Positions 15,234 to 28,970 of a stretch of 64,000 nucleotides of DNA are shown in pieces. The stretch spans positions 7,061,001 through 7,125,000 of the forward strand of contig CM067550.1 in NCBI GenBank assembly GCA_034509755.1, written 5' to 3'. The stretch comes from Anisodus tanguticus (Eukaryota > Streptophyta > Magnoliopsida > Solanales > Solanaceae). How positions within the stretch are numbered: position 1 is the first letter of the stretch; every line of letters starts with the position of its first letter. The notes below the pieces were generated by a model. The model saw only the letters and a list, made by a program, of their open reading frames with translations, was not told where the DNA came from and searched no databases. Made by a program: the position numbers and the translations under genes.

Positions 15234-18200
15234 AATTGACTTAAAATAAACCCTTCTAAGATTGCGAGAGGTCCACAATGCAAAAATATCTCTATAAGGA
15301 ATAACAAAGTGACCAAAAGCAAGTTACGAATATCATAAAAGATGAAACAATATCAAAGGACTTAAAATAAACCCTTCTAAGATTGCTTTGGTCCACAATG
15401 CAAAAATATCTCTATAAGGAATAACAAAGTGACCAAAAGCCAGTTACGAATATCATAAAAGATGAAATAATATCAAAGGACTTAAAACAAACCCTTCTAA
15501 GATTGCAGAGGTCCACAATGCAAAAATATCTCTATAAGGAATAACAAAGTGACCAAAAGCGAATATCATAAAAGATGTAACAATATCAAAGGACTTAAAC
15601 TAAACCCTTCTAAGATTGCAAAGGTCCACAATGCAAAAATATCTCTATAAGGAATAACAAAGTGACCAAAAGCGAATATCATAAAAGATGAAACAATATC
15701 AAAGGACTTAAAATAAACCCTTCTAAGATTGCAGAGGTCCACAATGCAAAAATATCTCTATAAGGAATAACAAAATGACCAAAAGCCAGTTACGAATATC
15801 ATAAAAGATGAAACAATATCAAAGAACTTAAAATAAACCCTTCAAAGATTGCAGAGGTCCACAATGTAAAAATATCTCTATAAGGAATAACAAAGTGACA
15901 AAAACCCAGTTACAAATATCATAACAGATGAAACAATATCAAACGACTTAAAATAAATTCTTCTAAGATTGCAGAGGTCCACAATGCAAAAATATCTCTA
16001 TAAGGAATAACAAAGTGACCAAAAGCAAGTTACGAATATCATAAAAGATGAAATAATATCAAAAGACTTAAAATAAACCCTTCTAAGATTACGAGAGGTC
16101 CACAATGCAAAAATATCTCCATAAGGAATAACAAAGTGACCAAAAGTCAGTTACGAATATCATAAAAGATGAAATAATTTAAAATGACTTAAAATAAACC
16201 CTTCTAAGATTGCAGAGGTCGACAATGCAAAAATATCTCTATAAGGAATAACAAAGTGACCAAAAGCGAATATCGTAAAAGATTAAACAATATCAAAGGA
16301 CTTAAAATAAACCCTTCTAAGATTGCTTTGGTCCACAATGCAAAAATATCTCTATAAGGAATAACAAAGTGACAAAAAGCCAGTTACGAATATCATAAAA
16401 GATGAAATAATAGCAAAGGACTTAAAACAAACCCTTCTAAGATTTCAGAGGTCCACAATGCAAAAATATCTCTATAATGAATAACAAAGTGACCAAAAGC
16501 CAGTTACAGATATCATAAAAGATGAAATAATATCAAATGACTTAAAATAAACCCTTCTAAGATTGCAGAGGTCCACAATGCAAAAATATCTCTATAAGGA
16601 ATAACAAAGTGACCAAAAGCAAGTTACGAATATCATAAAAGATGAAATAATATCAAAAGACTTAAAATAAACCTTTCTAAGATTGCAGAGGTCCACAATG
16701 CAAAAATATCTCTATTAGGATTAACAAAGTGACCAAAAGGGAATATCATAAAAGATGAAACAATATCAAAGGACTTAAAATAAACCCTTCTAAGATTGCA
16801 AAGGTCCACAATGCAAAAATATCTTTATAAGGTATAACAAAGTGACCAAAAGTCAGTTACGAATATCATAAAAGATGAAACAATATCAAAGTACTTAAAA
16901 TAAACCTTTCTAAGATTGCAGAGGTCCACAATGCAAAAATATCTCTATAAGGAATAACAAAGTGACCAAAAGCAAGTTACGAATATCATAAAAGATGAAA
17001 TAATATCAAAAGACTTAAAATAAACCCTTCTAAGATTACAGAGGTCCACAATGCAAAAATATCTCTATAATGAATAACAAAGTGACCAAAAGCCAGTTAC
17101 AGATATCATAAAAGATGAAATAATATCAAATGACTTAAAATAAACCCTTCTAAGATTGCAGAGGTCCACAATGCAAAAATATCTCTATAAGGAATAACAA
17201 AGTGACCAAAAGCAAGTTACGAATATCATAAAAGATGAAATAATATCAAAAGACTTAAAATAAACCTTTCTAAGATTGCAGAGGTCCACAATGCAAAAAT
17301 ATCTCTATTAGGATTAACAAAGTGACCAAAAGGGAATATCATAAAAGATGAAACAATAACAAAGGACTTAAAATAAACCCTTCTAAGATTGCTTTGGTCC
17401 ACAATGCAAAAATATCTCTATAAGGAATAACAAAGTGACCAAAAGCCGATTACGAATATCAATAAAAGATGAAATAATATCAAAGGACTTAAAACAAACC
17501 CTTCTAAGATTGCAGAGGTCCACAATGCAAAAATATCTCTATAAGGAATAACAAAGTGACCAAAAGCGAATATCATAAAAGATGAAACAATAACAAAGGA
17601 CTTAAAATAAACCCTTCTAAGATTGCTTTGGTCCACAATGCAAAAATATCTCTATAATGAATAACAAAGTGACCAAAAGCCGATTACGGATATCATAAAA
17701 GATGAAATAATATCAAAGGACTTAAAATAAACCCTTCTAAGATTGCAGAGGTCCACCAATGCAAAAATATCTTTATAAGGAATAACAAAGTGACCAAAAG
17801 CCAGTTGCGAATATCGTAAAAGATGAAACAATATCAAAGAACTTAAAATAAATCCTTCTAAGATTGCAGAGGTCCACAATGTAAAAATATCACTATAAGG
17901 AATAACAAAGTGACAAAAACCCAGTTACGAATATCATAAAAGATGAAACAATATCAAACGACTTAAAATAAATTCTTCTAAGATTGCAGAGGTCCACAAT
18001 GCAAAAATATATCTATAAGGAATAACAAAGTGATCAAAAGCAAGTTACGAATTTCATAAAAGATGAAATAATATCAAAAGACATAAAATAAACCCTTCTA
18101 AGATTACAGAGGTCCACAATGCAAAAATATCTCGATAAGGAATAACAAAGTGACCAAAAGTCAGTTACGAATATCATAAAAGATGAAATAATATCAAATG

Positions 18201-19140
18201 ACTTAAAATAAACCCTTCTAAGATTGCAGAGGTCACAATGCAAAAATATCTCCATAAGGAATAACAAAGTGACCAAAAGCGAATATCATAAAAGATGAAA
18301 CAATATCAAAGGACTTAAAATAAACCCTTCTAAGATTGCTTTGGTCCACAATGCAAAAATATCTCTATAAGGAATAACAAAGTGACCAAAAGCCAGTTAC
18401 GAATATCATAAAAGATGAAATAATATCAAAGGACTTAAAACAAACCCTTCTAAGATTGCAGAGGTCCACAATGCAAAAATATCTCTATAAGGAATAACAA
18501 AGTGACCAAAAGCGAATATCATAAAAGATGAAACAATAACAAAGGACTTAAAATAAACCCTTCTAAGATTGCTTTGGTCCACAATGCAAAAATATCTCTA
18601 TAATGAATAACAAAGTGACCAAAAGCCAGTTACGGATATCATAAAAGATGAAATAATATCAAAGGACTTAAAATAAACCCTTCTAAGATTGCAGAGGTCC
18701 ACAATGCAAAAATATCTTTATAAGGAATAACAAAGTGACCAAAAGCCAGTTACGAATATCATAAAAGATGAAACAATATCAAAGAACTTAAAATAAATCC
18801 TTCTAAGATTGCAAAGGTCCACAATGTAAAAATATCACAATAAGGAATAACAAAGTGACAAAAACCCAGTTACGAATATCATAAAAGATGAAACAATATC
18901 AAACGACTTAAAATAAATTCTTCTAAGATTGCAGAGGTCCACAATGCAAAAATATATCTATAAGGAATAACAAAGTGACCAAAAGCAAGTTACGAATTTC
19001 ATAAAAGATGAAATAATATCAAAAGACTTAAAATAAACCCTTCTAAGATTACAGAGGTCCACAATGCAAAAATATCTCGATAAGGAATAACAAAGTGACC
19101 AAAAGTCAGTTACGAATATCATAAAAGATGAAATAATATC
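15234..19140. repeat. Higher-order repeat copy 5 (3,907 bp, rearranged)
   Basis: The first part is standard (984 bp to GTCGAC at 16,218), but the rest is about 117 bp longer than usual. Between about 16,450 and 17,330 the order of variants is shuffled: a block with TAATGAATAAC, TCTATTAGGATTAAC and GGGAATATC appears twice (near 16,470-16,745 and 17,060-17,340). This indicates a local deletion plus duplication of several monomers. Confidence 0.75.
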
Positions 19141-22100
19141 AATTGACTTAAAATAAACCCTTCTAAGATTGCAGAGGTCCACAATGCAAAAATATCTCTA
19201 TAAGGAATAACAAAGTGACCAAAAGCAAGTTACGAATATCATAAAAGATGAAACCATATCAAAGGACTTAAAATAAACCCTTCTAAGATTGCTTTGGTCC
19301 ACAATGCAAAAATATCTCTATAAGGAATAACAAAGTGACCAAAAGCCAGTTACGAATATCATAAAAGATGAAATAATATCAAAGGACTTAAAACAAACCC
19401 TTCTAAGATTGCAGAGGTCCACAATGCAAAAATATCTCTATAAGGAATAACAAAGTGACCAAAAGCGAATATCATAAAAGATGTAACAATATCAAAGGAC
19501 TTAAACTAAACCCTTCTAAGATTGCAAAGGTCCACAATGCAAAAATATCTCTATAAGGAATAACAAAGTGACCAAAAGCGAATATCATAAAAGATGAAAC
19601 AATATCAAAGGACTTAAAATAAACCCTTCTAAGATTGCAGAGGTCCACAATGCAAAAATATCTCTATAAGGAATAACAAAATGACCAAAAGCCAGTTACG
19701 AATATCATAAAAGATGAAACAATATCAAAGAACTTAAAATAAACCCTTCAAAGATTGCAGAGGTCCACAATGTAAAAATATCTCTATAAGGAATAACAAA
19801 GTGACAAAAACCCAGTTACAAATATCATAACAGATGAAACAATATCAAACGACTTAAAATAAATTCTTCTAAGATTGCAGAGGTCCACAATGCAAAAATA
19901 TCTCTATAAGGAATAACAAAGTGACCAAAAGCAAGTTACGAATATCATAAAAGATGAAATAATATCAAAAGACTTAAAATAAACCCTTCTAAGATTACAG
20001 AGGTCCACAATGCAAAAATATCTCCATAAGGAATAACAAAGTGACCAAAAGTCAGTTACGAATATCATAAAAGATGAAATAATTTAAAATGACTTAAAAT
20101 AAACCCTTCTAAGATTGCAGAGGTCGACAATGCAAAAATATCTCTATAAGGAATAACAAAGTGACCAAAAGCGAATATCGTAAAAGATTAAACAATATCA
20201 AAGGACTTAAAATAAACCCTTCTAAGATTGCTTTGGTCCACAATGCAAAAATATCTCTATAAGGAATAACAAAGTGACAAAAAGCCAGTTACGAATATCA
20301 TAAAAGATGAAATAATAGCAAAGGACTTAAAACAAACCCTTCTAAGATTTCAGAGGTCCACAATGCAAAAATATCTCTATAAGGAATAACAAAGTGACCA
20401 AAACCAATTATGAATATCATAAAAGATGAAACAATATCAAAGAACTTAAAATAAACACTTCTAAGATTGCACAGGTCCACAATGCAAAAATATCTCTATA
20501 AGGAATAACAAAGTGACCAAAAACCAGTTACGAATATCATAAAAGATGAAACAATATCAAAGGACTTAAAATAAACCCTTCTAAGATTGCAAAGGTCCAC
20601 AATGCAAAAATATCTTTATAAGGTATAACAAAGTGACCAAAAGTCAGTTACGAATATCATAAAAGATGAAACAATATCAAAGTACTTAAAATAAACCTTT
20701 CTAAGATTGCAGAGGTCCACAATGCAAAAATATCTCTATAAGGAATAACAAAGTGACCAAAAGCGAATATCATAAAAGATGAAACAATATCAAAGGACTT
20801 AAAAAAAATCCTTCTAAGATTGCTTTGGTCCACAATGCAAAAATATCTCTATAATGAATAACAAAGTGACCAAAAGTCAGTTACGAATATCAAAAAAGAT
20901 GAAATAATATCAAATGACTTAAAATAAACCCTTCTAAGATTGAAGAGGTCCACAATGCAAAAATATCTCTATAAGAAATAACAAAGTGACCAAAAGCGAA
21001 TATCATAAAAGATGAAACAATATCAAAGGACTTAAAATAAACCCTTCTAAGATTGCTTTGGTCCACAATGCAAAAATATCTCTATAAGGAATAACAAAGT
21101 GACCAAAAGCCAGTTACGAATATCATAAAAGATGAAATAATAGCAAAGGACTTAAAACAAACCCTTCTAAGATTTCAGAGGTCCACAATGCAAAAATATC
21201 TCTATAAGGAATAACAAAGTGACCAAAAGCAATTATGAATATCATAAAAGATGAAACAATATCAAAGAAGTTAAAATAAACCCTTCTAAGTTTGCATAGG
21301 TCCACAATGAAAAAATATCTCTATAAGGAATAACAAAGTGACCAAAAACCAGTTACGAATATCATAAAAGATGAAACAATATCAAAGGACTTAAAATAAA
21401 CCCTTCTAAGATTGCAAAGGTCCACAATGCAAAAATATCTTTATAAGGTATAACAAAGTGACCAAAAGTCAGTTACGAATATCATAAAAGATGAAACAAT
21501 ATCAAAGTACTTAAAATAAACCTTTCTAAGATTGCAGAGGTCCACAATGCAAAAAAATCGCTATAAGGAATAACAAAGTGACCAAAAGCGAATATCATAA
21601 AAGATGTAACAATATCAAAGGACTTAAAATAAATCCTTCTAAGATTGCTTTGGTCCACAATGCAAAAATATCTCTATAATGAATAACAAAGTGACCAAAA
21701 GCCAGTTACAGATATCATAAAAGATGAAATAATATCAAATGACTTAAAATAAACCCTTCTAAGATTGCTTTGGTCCACAATGCAAAAATATCTTTATAAG
21801 GAATAACAAAGTGACCAAAAGCCAGTTACGAATATCATAAAAGATGAAACAATATCAAAGAACTTAAAATAAACCCTTCTAAGATTGCAGAGGTCCACAA
21901 TGTAAAAATATCTCTATAAGGAATAACAAAGTGCCAAAAACCCAGTTTCGAATATCATAAAAGATGAAACAATATCAAACGACTTAAAATAAATTTTTCT
22001 AAGATTGCAGAGGTCCACAATGCAAAAATATATCTATAAGGAATAACAAAGTGACCAAAAGCAAGTTATGAATATCATAAAAGATGAAATAATATCAAAG

Positions 22101-24692
22101 ACTTAAAATAAACCCTTCTAAGATTACAGAGGTCCACAATGTAAAAATATGTCGATAAGGAATAACAAAGTGACCAAAAGTCAGTTACGAATATCAAAAA
22201 AGATGAAATAATATCAAATGACTTAAAATAAACCCTTCTAAGATTGAAGAGGTCCACAATGCAAAAATATCTCTATAAGAAATAACAAAGCGACCAAAAG
22301 CGAATATCATAAAAGATGAAACAATATCAAAGGACTTAAAATAAACCCTTCTAATATTGCTTTGGTCCACAATGCAAAAATATCTCTATAAGGAATAACA
22401 AAGTGACCAAAAGCCAGTTACGAATATCATAAAAGATGAAATAATATCAAAGGACTTAAATCAAACCCTTCTAAGATTGCAGAGGTCCACAATGCAAAAA
22501 TATCTCTATAAAAAATAACAAAGGGACCAAAAGCAATTATGAATATCATAAAAGATGAAACAATATCAAAGAACTTAAAATAAACCCTTCTAAGTTTGCA
22601 TAGGTCCACAATGCAAAAATATCTCTATAAGGAATAACAAAGTGACCAAAAACCAGTTACGAATATCATAAAAGATGAAACAATATCAAAGGACTTAAAA
22701 TAAACCCTTCTAAGATTGCAAAGGTCCACAATGCAAAAATATCTTTATAAGGAATAACAAAGTGACCAAAAGCGAATATCATAAAAGATGAAACAATATC
22801 AAAGTACTTAAAATAAACCTTTCTAATATTGCAGAGGTCCACAATGCAAAAATATCTCTATAAGGATTAACAAAGTGACCAAAAGCGAATATCATAAAAG
22901 ATGAAACAATAACAAAGGACTTAAAATAAACCCTTCTAAGATTGCTTTGGTCCACAATGCAAAAATATCTCTATAAGGAATAACAAAGTGACCAAAAGCC
23001 AGTTACGAATATCATAAAAGATGAAATAATATCAAAGGACTTAAAACAAACCCTTCTAAGATTGCAGAGGTCCACAATGCAAAAATATCTCTATAAGGAA
23101 TAACAAAGTGACCAAAATCGAATATCATAAAAGATGAAACAATAACAAAGGACTTAAAATAAACCCTTCTAAGATTGCTTTGGTCCACAATGCAAAAATA
23201 TCTCTATAATGAATAACAAAGTGACCAAAAGCTAGTTACGGATATCATAAAAGATGAAATAATAACAAATGACTTAAAATTAACCCTTCTAAGATTGCAG
23301 AGGTCCACAATGCAAAAATATCTTTATAAGGAATAACAAAGTGACCAAAAGCCAGTTGCGAATATCATAAAAGATGAAACAATATCAAAGAACTTAAAAT
23401 AAATCCTTCTAAGATTGCAGAGGTCCACAATGTAAAAATATCACTATAAGGAATAACAAAGTGACAAAAACCCAGTTACGAATATCATAAAAGATGAAAC
23501 AATATCAAACGACTTAAAATAAATTCTTCTAAGATTGCAGAGGTCCACAATGCAAAAATATATCTATAAGGAATAACAAAGTGATCAAAAGCAAGTTACG
23601 AATTTCATAAAAGATGAAATAATATCAAAAGACATAAAATAAACCCTTCTAAGATTACAGAGGTCCACAATGCAAAAATATCTCGATAAGGAATAACAAA
23701 GTGACCAAAAGTCAGTTACGAATATCATAAAAGATGAAATAATATCAAATGACTTAAAATAAACCCTTCTAAGATTGCAGAGGTCCACAATGCAAAAATA
23801 TCTCCATAAGGAATAACAAAGTGACCAAAAGCGAATATCATAAAAGATGAAACAATATCAAAGGACTTAAAATAAACCCTTCTAAGATTGCTTTGGTCCA
23901 CAATGCAAAAATATCTCTATAAGGAATAACAAAGTGACCAAAAGCCAGTTACGAATATCATAAAAGATGAAATAATATCAAAGGACTTAAAACAAACCCT
24001 TCTAAGATTGCAGAGATCCACAATGCAAAAATATCTCTATAAGGAATAACAAAGTGACCAAAAGCGAATATCATAAAAGATGAAACAATAACAAAGGACA
24101 TAAAATAAACCCTTCTAAGATTGCTTTGGTCCACAATGCAAAAATATCTCTATAATGAATAACAAAGTGACCAAAAGCCAGTTACGGATATCATAAAAGA
24201 TGAAATAATATCAAAGGACTTAAAATAAACCCTTCTAAGATTGCAGAGGTCCACAATGCAAAAATATCTTTATAAGGAATAACAAAGTGACCAAAAGCCA
24301 GTTGCGAATATCATAAAAGATGAAACAATATCAAAGAACTTAAAATAAATCCTTCTAAGATTGCAGAGGTCCACAATGTAAAAATATCACAATAAGGAAT
24401 AACAAAGTGACAAAAACCCAGTTACGAATATCATAAAAGATGAAACAATATCAAACGACTTAAAATAAATTCTTCTAAGATTGCAGAGGTCCACAATGCA
24501 AAAATATATCTATAAGGAATAACAAAGTGACCAAAAGCAAGTTACGAATTTCATAAAAGATGAAATAATATCAAAAGACCTAAAATAAACCCTTCTAAGA
24601 TTACAGAGGTCCACAATGCAAAAATATCTCGATAAGGAATAACAAAGTGACCAAAAGTCAGTTACGAATATCATAAAAGATGAAATAATATC
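19141..24692. repeat. Higher-order repeat copy 6 (5,552 bp, internal expansion)
   Basis: The AATTGAC to GTCGAC spacing is normal (982 bp), but the remainder is 4,570 bp instead of about 2,806 bp, an excess near 15 monomers. The extra material lies at about 20,900-22,800. It contains two copies of a segment tagged by GATTGAAGAGG, at about 20,940 and 22,247, about 1,308 bp or 11 monomers apart. Single-base differences are denser here than in copies 1-4. Confidence 0.75.
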
Positions 24693-26780
24693 AATTGACT
24701 TAAAATAAACCCTTCTAAGATTGCAGAGGTCCACAATGCAAAAATATCTCTATAAGGAATAACAAAGTGACCAAAAGCAAGTTACGAATATCATAAAAGA
24801 TGAAACAATATCAAAGGACTTAAAATAAACCCTTCTAAGATTGCTTTGGTCCACAATGCAAAAATATCTCTATAAGGAATAACAAAGTGACCAAAAGCCA
24901 GTTACGAATATCATAAAAGATGAAATAATATCAAAGGACTTAAAACAAACCCTTCTAAGATTGCAGAGGTCCACAATGCAAAAATATCTCTATAAGGAAT
25001 AACAAAGTGACCAAAAGCGAATATCATAAAAGATGAAACAATATCAAAGGACTTAAACTAAACCCTTCTAAGATTGCAAAGGTCCACAATGCAAAAATAT
25101 CTCTATAAGGAATAACAAAGTGACCAAAAGCGAATATCATAAAAGATGAAACAATATCAAAGGACTTAAAATAAACCCTTCTAAGATTGCAGAGGTCCAC
25201 AATGCAAAAATATCTCTATAAGGAATAACAAAATGACCAAAAGCCAGTTACGAATATCATAAAAGATGAAACAATATCAAAGAACTTAAAATAAACCCTT
25301 CAAAGATTGCAGAGGTCCACAATGTAAAAATATCTCTATAAGGAATAACAAAGTGACAAAAACCCAGTTACAAATATCATAAAAGATGAAACAATATCAA
25401 ACGACTTAAAATAAATTCTTCTAAGATTGCAGAGGTCCACAATGCAAAAATATCTCTATAAGGAATAACAAAGTGACCAAAAGCAAGTTACGAATATCAT
25501 AAAAGATGAAATAATATCAAAAGACTTAAAATAAACCCTTCTAAGATTACAGAGGTCCACAATGCAAAAATATCTCCATAAGGAATAACAAAGTGACCAA
25601 AAGTCAGTTACGAATATCATAAAAGATGAAATAATTTAAAATGACTTAAAATAAACCCTTCTAAGATTGCAGAGGTCGACAATGCAAAAATATCTCTATA
25701 AGGAATAACAAAGTGACCAAAAGCGAATATCGTAAAAGATTAAACAATATCAAAGGACTTAAAATAAACCCTTCTAAGATTGCTTTGGTCCACAATGCAA
25801 AAATATCTCTATAAGGAATAACAAAGTGACAAAAAGCCAGTTACGAATATCATAAAAGATGAAATAATAGCAAAGGACTTAAAACAAACCCTTCTAAGAT
25901 TTCAGAGGTCCACAATGCAAAAATATCTCTATAAGGAATAACAAAGTGACCAAAAGCAATTATGAATATCATAAAAGATGAAACAATATCAAAGAACTTA
26001 AAATAAACACTTCTAAGATTGCACAGGTCCACAATGCAAAAATATCTCTATAAGGAATAACAAAGTGACCAAAAACCAGTTACGAATATCATAAAAGATG
26101 AAACAATATCAAAGGACTTAAAATAAACCCTTCTAAGATTGCAAAGGTCCACAATGCAAAAATATCTTTATAAGGTATAACAAAGTGACCAAAAGTCAGT
26201 TACGAATATCATAAAAGATGAAACAATATCAAAGTACTTAAAATAAACCTTTCTAAAATTGCAGAGGTCCACAATGCAAAAATATCTCTATAAGGAATAA
26301 CAAAGTGACCAAAAGCGAATATCATAAAAGATGAAACAATATCAAAGGACTTAAAAAAAATCCTTCTAAGATTGCTTTGGTCCACAATGCAAAAATATCT
26401 CTATAATGAATAACAAAGTGACCAAAAGCCAGATACAGATATCATAAAAGATGAAATAATATCAAATGACTTAAAATAAACCCTTCTAAGATTGCTTTGG
26501 TCCACAATGCAAAAATATCTCTATAAGGAATAACAAAGTGACCAAAAGCCAGTTACGAATATCATAAAAGATGAAACAATATCAAAGAACTTAAAATAAA
26601 CCCTTCTAAGATTGCAGAGGTCCACAATGTAAAAATATCTCTATAAGGAATAACAAAGTGACCAAAAACCAGTTACGAATATCATAAAAGATGAAACAAT
26701 ATCAAAGGACTTAAAATAAACCCTTCTAAAATTGCAGAGGTCCACAATGCAAAAATATCTTTATAAGGAATAACAAAGTG
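24693..26780. repeat. Partial higher-order repeat copy 7
   Basis: The series restarts with AATTGAC at 24,693 and GTCGAC at 25,675 (982 bp) and follows the standard order until about 26,400-26,780. There it breaks up into the 704-bp sub-repeat, so the canonical higher-order structure ends in this region. Confidence 0.7.
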
Positions 26781-26794
26781 ACCAAAAGCGAATA

Positions 26795-28970
26795 TCATAA
26801 AAGATGAAACAATATCAAAGTACTTAAAATAAACCTTTCTAAGATTGCAGAGGTCCACAATGCAAAAATATCTCTATAAGGATTAACAAAGTGACCAAAA
26901 GCAGTTACGAATATCATAAAAGATGAAATAATTTCAAAGGACTTAAAACAAACCCTTCTAAGATTGCAGAGATCCACAATGCAAAAATATCTCTATAAGG
27001 AATAACAAAGTGACCAAAAGCGAATATCATAAAAGATGAAACAATATCAAAGGACTTAAAATAAACCCTTCTAAGATTGCTTTGGTCCACAATGCAAAAA
27101 TATCTCTATAAGGAATAACAAAGTTACCAAAAGCCAGTTACGAATATCATAAAAGATGAAATAATATCAAAGGACTTAAAATAAACCCTTCTAAGATTGC
27201 AGAGGTCCACAATGCAAAAATATCTCTATAAGGAATAACAAAGTGACCAAAAGCAATTATGAATATCATAAAAGATGAAACAATATCAAAGAACTTAAAA
27301 TAAACCCTTCTAAGATTGCATAGGTCCACAATGCAAAAATATCTCTATAAGGAATAACAAAGTGACCAAAAACCAATTACGAATATCATAAAAGATGAAA
27401 CAATATCAAAGGACTTAAAATAAACCCTTCTAAGATTGCAAAGGTCCACAATGCAAAAATATCTTTATAAGGAATAACAAAGTAACCAAAAGCGAATATC
27501 ATAAAAGATGAAACAATATCAAAGTACTTAAAATAAACCTTTCTAAGATTGCAGAGGTCCACAATGCAAAACTATCTCTATAAGAAATAACAAAGTGACC
27601 TAAAGCAGTTACGAAGATAATAAAAGATGAAATAATATCAAAGGACTTAAAACAAACCCTTCTAAGATTGCAGAGATCCACAATGCAAAAATATCTCTAT
27701 AAGGAATAACAAAGTGACCAAAAGCGAATATCATAAAAGATGAAACAATATCAAAGGACTTAAAATAAACCCTTCTAAGATTGCTTTGGTCCACAATGCA
27801 AAAATATCTCTATAAGGAATAACAAAGTTACCAAAAGCCAGTTACGAATATCATAAAAGATGAAATAATATCAAAGGACTTAAAACAAACCCTTCTACGA
27901 TTGCAGAGGTCCACAATGCAAAAATATCTCTATAAGGAATAACAAAGTGACCAAAAGCAATTATGAATATCATAAAAGATGAAACAATTTCAAAGAACTT
28001 TAAATAAACCCTTCTAAGATTGCATAGGTCCACAATGCAAAAATATCTCTATAAGGAATAACAAAGTGACCAAAAACCAGTTACGGATATCATAAAATAT
28101 GAAACAATATCAAAGGACTTAAAATAAACCCTTCTAAGATTGCAAAGGTCCACAATGCAAAAATATCTTTATAAGGAATAACAAAGTAACCAAAAGTGAA
28201 TATCATAAAAGATGAAACAATATCAAAGTACTTAAAATAAACCTTTCTAAGATTGCAGAGGTCCACAATGCAAAAATATCTCTATAAGGAATAACAAAGT
28301 GACCAAAAGCAGTTACGAAGATAATAAAAGATGAAATAATATCAAAGGACTTAAAACAAACCCTTCTAAGATTGCAGAGATCCACAATGGAAAAATATCT
28401 CTATAAGGAATAACAAAGTGACCAAAAGCGAATATCATAAAAGATGAAACAATATCAAAGGACTTAAAATAAACCCTTCTAAGATTGCTTTGGTCCACAA
28501 TGCAAAAATATCTCTATAAGGAATAACAAAGTGACCAAAAGCCAGTTACGAATATCATAAAAGAGGAAATAATATCAAAGGACTTAAAACAAACCCTTCT
28601 AAGATTGCAGAGGTCCACAATGCAAAAATATCTTTATAAGGAATAAAAAAGTGACCAAAAGTGAATATCATAAAAGATGAAACAATATCAAAGTACCGAA
28701 AATAAACCTTTGTAAGATTGCAGAGGTCCACAATGCAATAATATCTCAATAAGGAATAACAAAGTGACCAAAAGCCTATTACGAATATCATAAAAGAGGA
28801 AATAATATCAAAGACCTTAAAATAATCCCTTCTAAGATTGCAGAGGTCCACAATGCAAAAAAATCTCGATAAGGAATAACAAAGTGACCAAAAGCCAGTT
28901 ACGAATATCATAAAATATGAAATAATATCAAACGACGTAAAATAATCCATTCTAAGATTGCAAAGGTCCA
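26795..28970. repeat. 704-bp sub-repeat (about six monomers), three copies
   Basis: The same minus-strand frame pattern recurs exactly 704 bp apart at 26,795, 27,499 and 28,203, and a second pattern recurs at 27,147, 27,851 and 28,555. 704 bp corresponds to about six monomers of 113-120 bp. Copies differ by scattered substitutions, for example AATATC to AGATAA in two of the three. This is a local, independently amplified HOR at the array margin. Confidence 0.8.
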
